DNA of 64,000 nucleotides from Anoplolepis gracilipes (GCF_047496725.1 NC_132972.1:97501-161500); one strand, 5' to 3'. Counted from the stretch's first letter, positions 40,544 to 51,530 are shown. Notes: generated from the sequence alone by a model not told the origin. Program-made: numbers and translations.

Positions 40544-40670
40544 ACCCGCTGCCAAAGTTGTGACTTCATTTGGCGCGCAACTCGCTCGGATTTTTTTCCC
40601 CCACTTATTGTTAGCGCAGCGACGTTCTCCCCGTGGGAATTTCTTAAGTGTCGCAGACACAATGCTCAAT

Positions 40671-41180
40671 AGTACACAGCATTCATCGCAAATATCGACA
40701 CAGAAATAGAACTTTAAGGAATATAATATAATAGATAAATTAGTTGTTTATTTATAATATATATATTAAATTCAATTGTTTAACTACCTATATGTAATTA
40801 TACGCTAAAGACTTGATTAGAATACAAATCACAACCTACTCTTAAAAAAGATGATAGAAACGGAGAAAGGAGGTGGAGGAGGAGATGCAGATAGATAAAT
40901 AGATAGATATTTATTAGAATAAATTTATTGAATAATCTAGTAGAGTCGTTTCAAGTACAAGAAGCGAGGAACTAGTTTTTCTCTGCGGAATGTCTAATGT
41001 CCGAGTTTTGTACTTTCGATTCAAGTAGACTTGTGAAATCGTTATGTGTATGTACCGCGTTTATCTGTTTTATCAATACAGAGGACAACGCGTTACAACA
41101 GCCGCTATCCGTTGAGAAGGAACAATAAGAAAGACAGGGAAGACTTCTCTCTCTCTCTCTCTCTCTCTCTTCCTGAGAAG
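40671..41180. other. AT-rich spacer
   Basis: Includes a short GATAGATA tract at about 40888-40909. No gene. Confidence 0.5.
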
Positions 41181-41234
41181 GTCCAGTGGACTCGGCACAA
41201 TGGACCCAATGACTTGCTATAATTGCGTGCTCGC

Positions 41235-41274
41235 GGCACGGCACGGCACGGCACGGCACAGCACAGCACAGCAC
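41235..41274. repeat. pentamer array (GGCAC)5(AGCAC)3
   Basis: Two related pentamers in sequence, inside a GC-rich block (41180-41640) with a (CT)n run. Overlapping frames here (64-116 codons) are not convincing. Confidence 0.96.
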
Positions 41275-41416
41275 AGCCTACTGCCGGCTTCGTGTCAATT
41301 CGAGTGTCCGATCGCATTCACGTTGGAAGCACCGGCTGGCGTGTACAAGGGACCACGCTATGTCTCGTATGCGCGCTCCTTCTCCTATCGATAATCTCTC
41401 TTCTCGAAGAGTTTCT

Positions 41417-41419
<3 letters not shown>

Positions 41420-41469
<50 letters not shown>
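41420..41469. repeat. (CT)n microsatellite
   Basis: Pure CT run of 50 bp. Confidence 0.97.
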
Positions 41470-41471
<2 letters not shown>

Positions 41472-41801
41472 CGCGCGCGTAGAGAACCGGTGACGCGCGA
41501 TTATTTCGATGCGAGCCGATCGCGTTATTACAAAGCGCATTCACTGTTACAGATAGCGCCGTGCCAGAGATAAAGATCGTGGGCATACGCGACTCTTAAC
41601 GTCCGCTTATGGCAGGTGCTATTGGCTACCAGGGACACTAACTACGAATACGCGGCGCAGCAAGATTTGAACTCTCGTATATGTATAATAGTAGCTCTCG
41701 TAATCACAGTCGCTGGAGCGATTTAAATCATTAAGAAATATGCGCGAAATCGAAGGAAGAAGAGGAGATTAAGGAGAAAGGAGAAATATTATAAAAATTA
41801 T

Positions 41802-41866
41802 TTACTTGTCCGCATTTTTTTCTAATTTAAAAATATTTAAGAAAGTCTTGACGTATTCTCTGCAAT
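41802..41866 (-). CDS. possible terminal exon of the 42-46 kb candidate gene
   Basis: On the minus strand GTGTTACAG at about 41875-41867 is a good acceptor. Two frames after it remain open to nearby stops. One reads 20 residues, rich in Lys, Phe and Leu, ending with TAA at 41804-41802. The other reads nine residues and then stops. The phase of the upstream candidate exon (42213-42424) fits the shorter one, so the link is uncertain. The acceptor lies at the foot of the hairpin 41878-41911. Confidence 0.2.
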
Positions 41867-41877
41867 CTGTAACACGT

Positions 41878-41911
41878 ATATCTCTTATCCTATCGCGAGG
41901 ATAAGAGATAT
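41878..41911. repeat. 13-bp perfect hairpin
   Basis: ATATCTCTTATCC, loop TATCGCGA, GGATAAGAGATAT. Confidence 0.9.
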
Positions 41912-42200
41912 TATACATACATATACTCTTATTATGTACCTCACGAAGAAATATGTATGTCGCGCATACCAACTGATGCATCAAGCCCAAGCATTGTGGG
42001 CCTTGGACAGGTTTTCAGTGAGTTTTATTAGAGCGTGAGCGAGTGTGTCACGCGTGTAATGGCGGCATTGTTGCGGCTTGCAGACACGAATAATGCTCTT
42101 CAAAATCCACATGACGCAACGTTCTACGTTCTCTCTGTGACTATGTGAGATGTGAGATATACTCTACTCGGATCGTTCCGGCGCGTTTTCACTCGATTCG
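41912..42200. other. moderate-GC spacer
   Basis: Contains CAAGCCCA/TGGGCCTTG near 41982-42006. No gene called. Confidence 0.4.
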
Positions 42201-42212
42201 ATAGCTATATAC

Positions 42213-42424
42213 TTCCAATGACTGCCCACAATGACTGCCGCGTATGTATGCGCACAAAGAACAAAATATGTATGCGTTTTGTCTGATAATTCCATTAGTA
42301 GCTTTTAGCAACAAAGCCAATCTTTCTTTGATGAATTCGATATCTCCCTGAAGAAACTTGTTTTCAATCGCCACTTGTAAGTAATTCGTTGTCGGTCGAA
42401 ACAGGTTCAAATGCAGAATGCAGG
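42213..42424 (-). CDS. candidate internal exon (gene of unknown function)
   Basis: On the minus strand ATTAAATTCAG is a good acceptor placing the exon start at 42424. GGAA|GTATAT gives a donor after 42213. The 212-bp interval starts with two leftover bases and ends on a codon boundary. The frame reads as ordinary protein with a strongly helical middle (VAIENKFLQGDIEFIKERLA, then Leu-rich). An in-frame ATG at 42440 would otherwise give a complete 83-codon frame ending at 42189. Its start phase fits the end phase of the exon at 46370-46569, suggesting one spliced gene with an intron of about 3.9 kb. Family not recognised. Confidence 0.35.
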
Positions 42425-43020
42425 CTGAATTTAATTGCATAAAATAAGTGATACAACATTTATTCTGTATATATTTGCATTATTTGCATTATTTGGAGAA
42501 ATTTTGAAAACTATAACTATAATATACTATAAGGATAATATAATAAGGAATTTAAAATTTTATATATGCACTTACATGTGAGAAAATATTTTTCAGAAAT
42601 GATTCTTTCCATCTACTATAGAAATTTTTTATCTGCACAAAATAATTGTCTATAAATAATTTCATTTTTAAGATTTGTATAAAAGTTGCTTATGTGGTGT
42701 TATCTAATTAAATCTGTAATATAATCGTTAAAGTATACATAAATGTTTGTATAAAAGACGAAAGAGACTTGTATTAAAATTTCGTAATCGTATCCGCGAT
42801 TAATAATCGATTGTACGATGTGTCCGGACAGATCCATTAGATCGATAGATTGCTGGATTGATAAACGTTCGAAAGATGTACTTGATTCGAGAATACATTC
42901 GATCTTGAGATCGACACGTTAAGCGGCGTTATCAGTCAGTGGTGCTTCGATGGTCGCGAAATCGATCGAGAATGCAGGTTGCACGTTGCACGTTGCACGG
43001 TCGAAATAAGATGAAAAATT
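42425..43020. other. AT-rich DNA, candidate intron
   Basis: Includes the heptamer array (GTTGCAC)3 at 42978-42998. No other feature. Confidence 0.45.
42978..42998. repeat. heptamer array (GTTGCAC)3
   Basis: Three perfect tandem copies just before the long GT array. Confidence 0.93.
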
Positions 43021-43023
43021 TGA

Positions 43024-43198
<175 letters not shown>

Positions 43199-43468
43199 AA
43201 CCAGGAGAAGAGTGAAGAAACATCGAGAAAGGAGAGAGAACCCCCGCAGCTGTAAAGGGTTTACGCTCCGTCGGTCTCGGATATGTGCCGCTCGTCTTTC
43301 CTTCCACGTGAGCGTATCAACTGGTATCGGGCGTACAATCACACGAAGGATTAAGATGGAGACGGCGTGCGGGAAACACGTAAGAGAGGGACCCACTATC
43401 TTTGCGGCGTATGGCTCTATTTTCTCTGTCGGATGAGACGAGACTCGCTGACAGATTATCCTCGCGTA

Positions 43469-43470
<2 letters not shown>
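43199..43470. other. GC-rich patch
   Basis: Moderately GC-rich DNA between the GT and CT arrays. Its open frames are extensions of the repeat frames. Confidence 0.4.

Positions 43471-43502
<32 letters not shown>
43471..43502. repeat. (CT)n microsatellite
   Basis: Pure CT run of about 32 bp. Confidence 0.95.
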
Positions 43503-43505
<3 letters not shown>

Positions 43506-44465
43506 ATTGCCTTCTTTTCGCCCAAATTAATAGATGAATATTGTCATAGCGAAGAATGTCTTTGAAATTTTACTTATTTCCCTTCGATATATTAAAAGTT
43601 GCGCGATATGGCTTACCCTGCAACATATGTACATGTATAATTGTAAAACTAAGTCCGAGCGCGTGGACTAAAAGCGATACGGGTAAATTAACTTTGCTAT
43701 TTTTACACCCGTTGCCGTTCTTTTTGATTGTCGTTTCAAACAGTAAATATGGTTTTTTCTTCTCGAAATCAGTTTAATTTAGAATAACAGAAATAAAATT
43801 ATTTTATTAAAAATGAGTAAGAGTTACAATGTACTTAAAGTATAAATACGTAAAAAAGAGAGAATTGTACAGATCGCGCGATTAAAAAAAGAGAAAAGGG
43901 TAAAAACGTTAAAATACGTTATTAGCCAGAGATGTAATAAGACTAATAAATAACGGACAAGAGATATTGGGAAAGGACACTGTATCCTTTCAATGATACG
44001 ATTTCTAGGGAGCTTCTTTAAACTTTCTAATGCTTCTCCGCTCCATTTATTTTGCCGAAATGCAACATATGTCAAACTCATATGATCTTTTTTTCGGCTT
44101 ATTTAATTAGAAAGAAAATGTTTATTTTCCACACACAAAAATATCGATATTAAATTTCGCATGTTTTGAGTTATTACAATAAGCTTTTTGCGTATATTTA
44201 ACATTTAAGTAAGACAAAAGTTATTAAGATTTGATCTTTTGCAAGTAAATATCATGCATACATTAGAATGTAAAATAATAATATTTAATTGTAATAATGA
44301 TAACGTTTAGAGTAATTGTAATAATATGTAAGCATGTAATAATATAGGAATAATAAAATCATATAAGGCTGGTAATATTAAAAATAAATTAAGGAAATAT
44401 CAAGGGCTAACAATAAAACGAGCCAAGCGTAAGGTCTTGAATGCAAGAAATATAAATAAATAAGT
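43503..44465. other. AT-rich DNA, candidate intron
   Basis: An 85-codon minus frame (43824-44081) begins like protein (SLTYVAFRQNKWSGEALESL) but then becomes AT-driven, and its possible acceptors do not fit the phase of 46370-46569. Not called. Confidence 0.35.
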
Positions 44466-44545
44466 TTTTACAAAAATAATGATCGATAAGTTATTAACTA
44501 GACGTTTCGGTCTCTCTTTGGGCCATCTTCACTAGCTACAAGTAA
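44466..44545 (-). mobile_element. possible Penelope-like element terminal motif
   Basis: The minus strand reads GTGAAGATGGCCCAAAGAGA followed by GACCGAAACGTCTAG. Arthropod Penelope-like retroelements often carry a GAAGATGGCC...GGCCGAAACGT motif related to a hammerhead ribozyme core (CTGANGA...GAAA). Here the first core base is G rather than C and stem III is not evident, so any ribozyme is degraded. No reverse transcriptase is present nearby. Confidence 0.35.
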
Positions 44546-45605
44546 GATAACAAAAATGTATAAATAGTGAATAAAAAAGTACATTAAAAGATATGTGTAT
44601 AATTACGATTAGAGTTACATATAAACGATAAATATAAGAGAGAATAATAATAATATTTAACTGTAAATTGTAGCTATAGTTGACAGATGTAATTAGAGAA
44701 AGAGTAAGAGAGAAAGAGCTCTTCTTTAAAATTATTATAAAATTATTATATAAATAAAACACAATTTCTCATATTGTATTATATCATGTTAATATATTTA
44801 TAACATTTTATTTTTTTTATATATACTATTACTAAAAATATACTCTCTCTCACAAATAACGGATATACAACGTGTAATATAAAATCTATTTAATAAATAA
44901 TTTGTGTGAAAAAAAGAGAGAAAATAGTTAACAGGTGATTAAAAATGCATTTTACACTATCATGATTAATCAATTTTAGCTTTATGAGTACAATTTAATT
45001 TTTTTTTTAATGATAAAATCATTTACAATTTATTTTTCATTCTCAGTATTTTTTTAAATCTAGAGTTGTTATTCGCTGTATCGTTACCAATCCTTTTTAT
45101 GTATAAGTGTCCGCAAAGAATTTAGAATCGAAACTATCGATGATGTTATAGATAGTTTCATCGGTTGAGAACCCATCGTCTTGACAGGTTTTTTCTTTTA
45201 GGATCATCATTTAGAAATGCGGAATTGTTTTTTTTGTTCCTGAGAAGAAAACGAGAAGATAAATTGAGAATTCTCCAATTTCTTGAAAATGATAAATGAA
45301 TTGTTTACCTGAAATACTGACAGACATATCTATTACAATCTTTTAGTTTATCTGGTTAGGGTGTCATCCATTAAGCTTTCTTACCGTACGACATCGTCCC
45401 ACGTTTGATTCTATCTGCTAGATCTTTCACTGTATATATACTATATATGTATAATACCTAATAGTTGCAATATCTTGCCTTTCGATCATATTATTCTTCG
45501 AGCCAACTTTGAAATTATTTTATTAGTCGAAATATTAAAGTTGTAAAGATTTAAAGAGAGAGGGAGAGAACAAGTTTTGAAGATTTATCACTTTTTTTGC
45601 AATAT
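44546..45605. other. AT-rich spacer
   Basis: Contains GAAACTATC/GATAGTTTC arms at 45128-45157. No gene recognised. Confidence 0.5.
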
Positions 45606-45610
45606 TATAT

Positions 45611-45642
45611 ACGCACGCGCGCGCACGCGCGCGCGCGCGCAC
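45611..45642. repeat. (CG)n/(CACG) alternating tract
   Basis: About 32 bp of ACGCACGCGCGCGC type, the sequence class that most readily adopts Z-DNA. Confidence 0.93.
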
Positions 45643-46369
45643 AAAGTTAGTCACACAAATATTCGTAGTAACATGAATATTTTCATAAAACATGAAATGT
45701 CATATTGTATAAAGAATTTATTGTATTTCATCTATTTTTTGAAGGCAAGAATTAAGTTAAATTGGATTCCCCGTGGAACAAAATAACCTTCTTATAGGAT
45801 TATAGGATTATGTGCCTTGCAAGACACAACACTAACCGGCTACATCAGAAGGATTTTTTTGGATGAAAAAATTCTAAGTAATGTTCAAAGCCTTACCGAT
45901 TTGTTTGAGCTATGATCCTTTCCTGCATTACCTTCTAAAGTTTGAAAAATAACTGCACTAAAAACTGTTTTCGAAAATATGGAGAAAAATATTTATAGGA
46001 TTTGGACGATATACAGTGAGTTATGCCTTTGATCATTAGGAGCGATTAGTATGTCGGTGCGATATTGTCCTGTATCCTGTATTCTGTAGATCCTATTCGC
46101 GTTATCCGATTTTGTCCTGAGCCTTTCTCTTTTCGTTTCTTCTTAATCTACCATTCGATCCGTCCGTCCTGCCGCCTTTCAACTCGGCCTCTTAGTTCGC
46201 ATGGCTGGTTAAGGGAAAAAGGGTTGTCAGCCGGCTGGCTAAATATTTATCGTAATTAAGTCTAGGAAAAGGACATTTTTCCTGAACGCACGGCCGAACA
46301 CATCCAAGTGTCCGACTATACAAACAGATTTTCGTTTTTCAACTATGCGAGACCACACTGTTACCATAC
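45643..46369. other. spacer, candidate intron
   Basis: Moderately GC-rich at 46030-46250. No supported frame. Confidence 0.4.
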
Positions 46370-46569
46370 CTCTTTCTCGTTGAACCAGAAGCTGTGAGAT
46401 GGCTAAAACCGATTGATTTTCTAACTGGCAATTCTCAACTCGACCGCTTGGAATAATAACATTGTGCATTGTGTCGGCGGCTTCTGTTCGTTGATCCTTT
46501 TCAGAATATTTTTCCATCTTTTCGCGGCTGCGTGCCAGCGAATGCCATAAACCATATTCTTCCTTGATT
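46370..46569 (-). CDS. candidate internal exon, coiled-coil-like protein
   Basis: Best coding candidate in the window. On the minus strand TTTTCCATGTTTTAG is a good acceptor before 46569. GAAAGAG|GTATGG is a good donor after 46370. The 200-bp exon has one leftover base, 66 open codons, then one leftover base. The protein is hydrophilic and Glu/Lys/Gln-rich (SLARSREKMEKYSEKDQRTE near residues 11-30), then VENCQLENQSVLAISQLLVQ, as in helical or coiled-coil proteins. Codon use is balanced, unlike the repeat-driven frames. The end phase fits the start phase of 42213-42424. The ATG at 46517 is probably internal. I cannot name the family, and no upstream exon was found. Confidence 0.42.
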
Positions 46570-46776
46570 CTAAAACATGGAAAACATTGTAAAAACGAAT
46601 AAAAATTTATTTATTTATACATTTTATCAAATTTTTTAATTTTTAGCCAGTTTTAATGTAAAATCGCTGTTTTCATCATTCAATGTGTCATATTTTTTGC
46701 AAAATATCTAACATTCGAGTCTTTGGAGTCTTTGATATTACATTATTTTTTTTTTGAAAAATATCAAGCAAATATT

Positions 46777-46777
<1 letters not shown>
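46570..46777. other. AT-rich DNA
   Basis: No feature beyond the acceptor region of the neighbouring exon. Confidence 0.4.

Positions 46778-46814
<37 letters not shown>
46778..46814. repeat. poly-T tract, 37 nt
   Basis: Longest homopolymer in the window. It could be the reverse of a retroposon poly-A tail, but no element body is recognised at higher coordinates. Confidence 0.95.
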
Positions 46815-46817
<3 letters not shown>

Positions 46818-47555
46818 TAAAATTCATATAAATAATTGCGACGTTAATTGCGGATATAATACAGATCAATGCGTTTCTTTAAATTATGTTTTTTTTTCAT
46901 AGAAATGAGTGCGTTATAATACCTAATATTTTACAAACCAAATTTTTAGATACTTTTGGTACGTAGCATATTTCGCGAATATAATGCAATTAAATGTTCC
47001 GGTGAACGCTGCAATTATCAGGACGCATCTGGTGATATTGTCGATAAAGTATGAGTATGCGTGACACATGTAACGATATAAAAGTTATAACGCCAACCCC
47101 GCGATAATTACATGTTCTCGAGAACACGCGTGATGCGCATGATGGTTTCCACACGTTTACAATTTTCGCACACCTGCCACGTGCGCGTCTGTCCACGTGG
47201 GCGCGCATGAATTAATCACCCTTTGTGATATTCAGAAATATTCCGCGCAACGTTCATGCATTGAAAATACATAGCTATACACACGCAATATTATTATCAT
47301 TCTATAACTAATAGTGCATCTTGTCCTACATTTTGTATGTAGACTACATTTCTAAATAAAGAAAAAAATTGTTGATAAAAAATAATTATTAAAGATTTAT
47401 ATAAAAAGCACTATACTATTTACGATTTTGTAAAAAGAAAAGAAATAATTACCTGCACAAAATAACTATCAAATATTTGTAAATTAACAGTTTCTGCTGA
47501 AAAGGAATTTGCATTTTTTTTTTTTATAAAGATGCGATAAATCGCGTTTTTTTTT
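46815..47555. other. spacer with E-box cluster
   Basis: AT-rich except for 47000-47220, which holds the E-boxes listed separately and the palindrome TGTTCTCGAGAACA at about 47111-47124. Confidence 0.45.
47171..47199. promoter_or_regulatory. cluster of three E-boxes
   Basis: CACCTG at 47171-47176, CACGTG at 47178-47183 and CACGTG at 47194-47199. Two canonical CACGTG sites 16 bp apart are a typical target of paired bHLH factors. The cluster lies about 0.6 kb on the 5' side of the minus-strand exon at 46370-46569. Function is inferred only. Confidence 0.35.
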
Positions 47556-47846
47556 TTGCAAAGTAACTATTCCCAATTTAAAGAATGCAACAACTCTGCT
47601 GACAAAACGTTGGCATCGCACCAGTTGATTTATGAAAACAACTTTGCCGGATCAACTCGAAACGCGCTCGCCAGGCAAAATCATTGCGATCGGAGAATGA
47701 TCGAGGAGGACAGCTCTAGCGGACGGTGGCATCGCAGTCATCGACTGCAATCCCATGTCCGTAGCAAGGGTTGGCAGTTAAGATGGATCACTATGCGGCA
47801 CATGGTGTCGTCAAAGCGCCAATCTCGTTGCCGCCAGTATAGATAA
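47556..47846 (+). CDS. candidate exon, unknown protein
   Basis: An open frame of about 96 codons in a distinctly GC-richer patch ends with TAA near 47846. A T-rich tract precedes it, and AAAG at about 47560 or AAAG at 47583 could be an acceptor. No ATG starts it. Composition is Ser, Gln, Arg and His rich (for example DRRMIEEDSSSGRWHRSHRL), with no recognised motif. The reverse strand has stops in all frames over most of the length, which slightly favours plus-strand coding. Confidence 0.25.
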   Translation: MQSNYSQFKECNNSADKTLASHQLIYENNFAGSTRNALARQNHCDRRMIEEDSSSGRWHRSHRLQSHVRSKGWQLRWITMRHMVSSKRQSRCRQYR

Positions 47847-48456
47847 CTTTATATAGCTCGTTGTTATGATTTTATTGTATTACTCATCCAAAATGCGCGC
47901 GTTCACCGTGATCCAGCTTTAATCGTTTGGATAGACTCGTTATTTGTATATTGAGAATATGATTATCTGCAATCTATTTATAACGAAATTGTTGAGTTTT
48001 CAATTATCGAAATTCTCAAGTCTAGAAAAATAAAGAGAGTGGATCTTTGCACAATTATTGTTTTAGGATTTAATACATTTCATTTGTAATATGTGTGCAT
48101 TCAAAATTTCGCAATTATTTTCTTTCGCAATTCAACGGTTTTTTAACTTGCTATAAAATTAATATAAATATAATTTAATTCAATAATTAATCAAGTAAAT
48201 TCAATAAATTCAAATAAATGTAAAGTTTATAATTCTCGTTTAAGAAATGATGCAAGAGTTACAAAATCTATTACTTCTTTCTCTTGTAATTGCAATGTAC
48301 ACTGATGCATTATAAAAATTCTACTCGATTAATAATTATCTACAGGCTCTACCGACTATTTATACCTACATGATGTCGTTGTGAATGTTGAATCGGTCAA
48401 ATTAGGGTGGCGAAAGCAACGGAAGGATAATAATTCTCGCATCAGAGGGTGCTATC

Positions 48457-48457
<1 letters not shown>
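47847..48457. other. AT-rich spacer
   Basis: No supported feature. Confidence 0.5.

Positions 48458-48516
<59 letters not shown>
48458..48516. repeat. (CA)n microsatellite
   Basis: Pure CA run of about 59 bp. Confidence 0.97.
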
Positions 48517-48519
<3 letters not shown>

Positions 48520-48925
48520 CTAGTAATAGTTAATAGTAATTAATATAATGAATGAGTTTCACGCCTGGATCGCTTTATCCACTGTAGTAATCTATTTGGT
48601 GGGGTCGTTAGCATCTCGTGTTGATGGACGTTGTGTTAGTTGATAACGAAACATACAGCCGAACGTGTATCTCATCAAGAGTCTGCCCTCTCTTTCCTAT
48701 CTCTTTCACCCCTCAAAGAACGCGCCACCGGTAGGTGAATTAAATCGTCATCTGTTCTCGCCCCGTAATGCTCCCTGATTGGTTTAATTGGGTCTGTTGC
48801 GCACTAATATGCAAATGTCTAATCTTGAATCGTTAATACGTGATGTATTGAAGTGCTAAGAATAATAAAGAAAGATATATCAAAGTCATAATTATTACAA
48901 AACTAAATTAATACAATAATTTAAT
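48517..48925. other. spacer with moderate-GC patch
   Basis: 48590-48830 is moderately GC-rich and contains TGATTGG/CCAAT-like and ATGCAAAT words, which are common regulatory motifs. No frame. Confidence 0.35.
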
Positions 48926-48928
48926 TAA

Positions 48929-49003
<75 letters not shown>
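48929..49003. repeat. (GA)n microsatellite
   Basis: GA run with AAAG and GACAG interruptions. Confidence 0.95.
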
Positions 49004-49007
<4 letters not shown>

Positions 49008-50084
49008 AATAAAAAAAAAGAAAATGCTCTAGTTGATTGTATAGTTTGGTTTGAGAGAATAATATAGCAGTGTTAGATAGAGATGTATACATATGTATAA
49101 TGAGATACATAATAGGGCTTATTTATTTAAATTTATAAATTTTTTATATATTTTATTATATGTATATATAGTTTTACATATTTTTATATTTTTTTAAAAA
49201 AGGGCCAACATCATGTCATTCAATCCTTTTTAAAAATTTTTTCGTTTACAGCTAAGGTTTATTAACATAGTATTGTTTATGTTCTTTGTGATATTAAAGT
49301 GACTTTGAATAACATATTAATTTGACAAAACTTTATCTTATTATATCATATTATATCGCATTGTAAGATGAGCATACACACTCACGCGTATGAATATACA
49401 TATTAATGGTTTTAATAATTTAATGATTTTTATAACACGCATGTAAAGCTCTTATTCCTTTTTTAATTTTTGATATTGATGGAAGGTAACAAGATAACAA
49501 CATTATTTTGCTCTTTTATTATTAGAATCAGAGTAGTATTACGAGTAAATTGACATGTGTTAATTTTTGGCAACTCTTTTGCTTTATTCATGGAAGATAA
49601 TTGATTTTCCTTCGATTTTTATCTGCAAAAAATATATACACTTGGAAACAAAATCCAAGTGTATATATGTATATTAAACATTCCGAATAAAATAAACATT
49701 TAATCATGTAATCTTTTCAAATTGAATAAAACGTTAATTTTACAATTTAGAGTAAAGAATTAATTTGAAAAAGTTTAGAAAATCTAAAATATTCTATAAT
49801 CTAATTTGTAATCATTAAAATAGAAATATTATTTTCAAATTTTACGCTATTACAATATTTCCAGTTTAATTTTGGCCTCACGTATGATTTTCATTTTATT
49901 TAATCGTAGATAAAAACATTTCTATAAATAGATTTTTAAAATTTAAAAAGGAGATATATGCAAGTTATTATAACAAAACTGCCTTCAATAATATTACGAT
50001 GATATTTAAATAATGATTATCGGACGTGTACTTGAAAACTGCAAAGAGTACCTAATGGGGTGATTTGAAAAATGGAGATATTGA
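49004..50084. other. AT-rich spacer
   Basis: Holds the hairpin at 49632-49668 and nothing else recognisable. Confidence 0.55.
49632..49668. repeat. 15-bp perfect hairpin
   Basis: ATATATACACTTGGA, loop AACAAAA, TCCAAGTGTATATAT. Confidence 0.9.
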
Positions 50085-50351
50085 TATGTGGTTCCCTACA
50101 TCTCTGCGGGGTCATTGATACCCAATGATCCGTTCACGATCGACTCATTGTCGAAAAACAGTCTGCGCCAATTTTCTCACAGTCTCTTACCTTCGTGTAA
50201 TCTCCAAAATCCGCTGGATTGCAAACGTTTAATGAATCGTATTCATGAATTTTTTATGAGCCACATTTTTGATGGCCAAATTGCCAATGATTGTTCACAA
50301 AATGAGGTTTACATTTCGTTGCACAATCAAATTTCGGCAAAAAAGTATTAA
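50085..50351 (+). CDS. candidate coding frame, unknown protein
   Basis: Open from just after an in-frame TGA at 50082 to TAA at 50349-50351 (about 88 codons). It has no ATG near the start, so it would need to be an exon, yet no clear acceptor is seen. The residues look protein-like, not repeat-driven: LIPNDPFTIDSLSKNSLRQF, then four Cys and a helix around RLMNRIHEFFMSHIF. The reverse strand contains AAG|GTAAGA, a strong donor shape, near 50195. Family not recognised. Confidence 0.22.
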   Translation, partial: YVVPYISAGSLIPNDPFTIDSLSKNSLRQFSHSLLPSCNLQNPLDCKRLMNRIHEFFMSHIFDGQIANDCSQNEVYISLHNQISAKKY

Positions 50352-51110
50352 AATAAATATTTCTTTATTAGTAAATAATTATCGATAAAAAAATTATTCA
50401 AATCGTACATTGTTTTTCTTAGAATTAGTTTAAAGTATTTCACATCGATTCTGATATAAATGAAATCTTCTTTGGTCAATCGGCATTCATAATATGAGAT
50501 AAGAAGTTACATCACATTTGAGAGAGTATGTGTGTTGCTTTTATGATCGTTAGAAAAATACCGTGTGACATTTTTCGATCCAGTTAAACACCACAGTCAT
50601 TATCGGTACCCTAATTGAATTAAATCGAGCTAATAAATGTTAGTGGACATTGGTTCTTTGATCCTCCGATGGTGCTTTAATCCTCACGCCAATTTACACT
50701 AGTTAATAGAGCTTATACTTTACTTAATAATTCAAGAAAAACGTAGTATATTTCTTATGAATTTGATGTTTTTATGTGAGAACAAAATACATTATACCAA
50801 GCTAAAAAACGTACTGTTTAGAAAGAAAATATACCTATAATATAATAGTATTATATAATTGGAATAAAAATTGACAAAAGTTTTTCTTGAGATTGTTAAA
50901 GTTACTTTTTATAATTTTTTAACACATATAGAATTAGGTTTATGAGAAATTGTGAAATGTAAATCTGTAAAATGACTTTTTTTGAAATTGCACTTTTACA
51001 TACATTAGAGAATTAAGGGAGATTGTATAATTAATTTTTCCATTTATTTATTTATTTAATTTTCCATAAAATTTTAAATAAATTTTCAAGACTCATTGGG
51101 AAATGGAACG
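50352..51110. other. AT-rich spacer
   Basis: No gene or element seen. Confidence 0.55.
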
Positions 51111-51119
51111 TTGAATCGT

Positions 51120-51530
51120 TCACATCATACTGTGTGCGTTCTCATTTCTATCTTGAAGAAACGGAATGCAAACGGAAGCTCGCGTTCCGTCGTCGTCGTC
51201 GAGCGATCGCGGAATCGATTTAGTAAGCGGTAAGAGTAGGTAGGAATAAAGGAACGATTATAGAAGCTCCCTGGGTATAAGGAATATAAGGATGAGGGAG
51301 TCGATTTACCAGCGCATTCGGAATCGGTCGTGCAAGACATTTCCCGCGGAGTCGAGTCAGCAGGAAGCCAGAGTCGCGCAACAAGTGGCACCCAGGGCCA
51401 AGGGTTCCTTTCATTCTGAACAAATCGCTCAATCCGAAACACCCTGTCGCAATTATTCTTCGCGTTTACACACGTTTTCGACTTGGGACAAGCGGTCGCA
51501 AAAACGGAAAAGCGAAATCAAATAGATCAC
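51120..51530. other. GC-rich island with frames on both strands
   Basis: Plus: an ATG frame of 77 codons (51292-51525), hydrophilic and Gln/Ser/Arg-rich. Minus: an open frame of about 130 codons from about 51515 to 51125, with Cys pairs and aromatic residues (ERNPWPWVPLVARLWL). The overlap of both makes neither convincing. It may be an exon or a conserved regulatory island. Confidence 0.3.

Larger units (their letters stand above)
40020..40670. other. CpG-rich island with two nonamer arrays
   Basis: The most GC-rich block in the window, lying between AT-rich flanks. It holds two unrelated 9-bp arrays (40083-40154 and 40503-40543). Open frames exist on both strands: an ATG-started 130-codon plus frame (40047-40439) and minus frames of 153-191 codons without ATG at their ends. 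Because 9 is a multiple of 3, the first array reads as repeated SAL or AER. The frames are best explained by scarce stop codons. A promoter or CpG-island role is possible. A real exon cannot be excluded. Confidence 0.5.

Noticed and set aside
40094..40669. 191-codon minus frame with AER repeat and FGRFGRFG run
   Set aside because: Starts with TTG, overlaps long frames on both strands, and both peptide runs come from nonamer DNA arrays.
43824..44081. 85-codon minus frame as a further exon of the 42-46 kb gene
   Set aside because: Only its first 35 codons look protein-like, and the possible acceptors do not fit the intron phase.
46778..46814. Poly-T as proof of a retroposon
   Set aside because: No element body, target duplication or internal promoter recognised. 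Also considered and dropped for 26543-26566 and 39596-39617.
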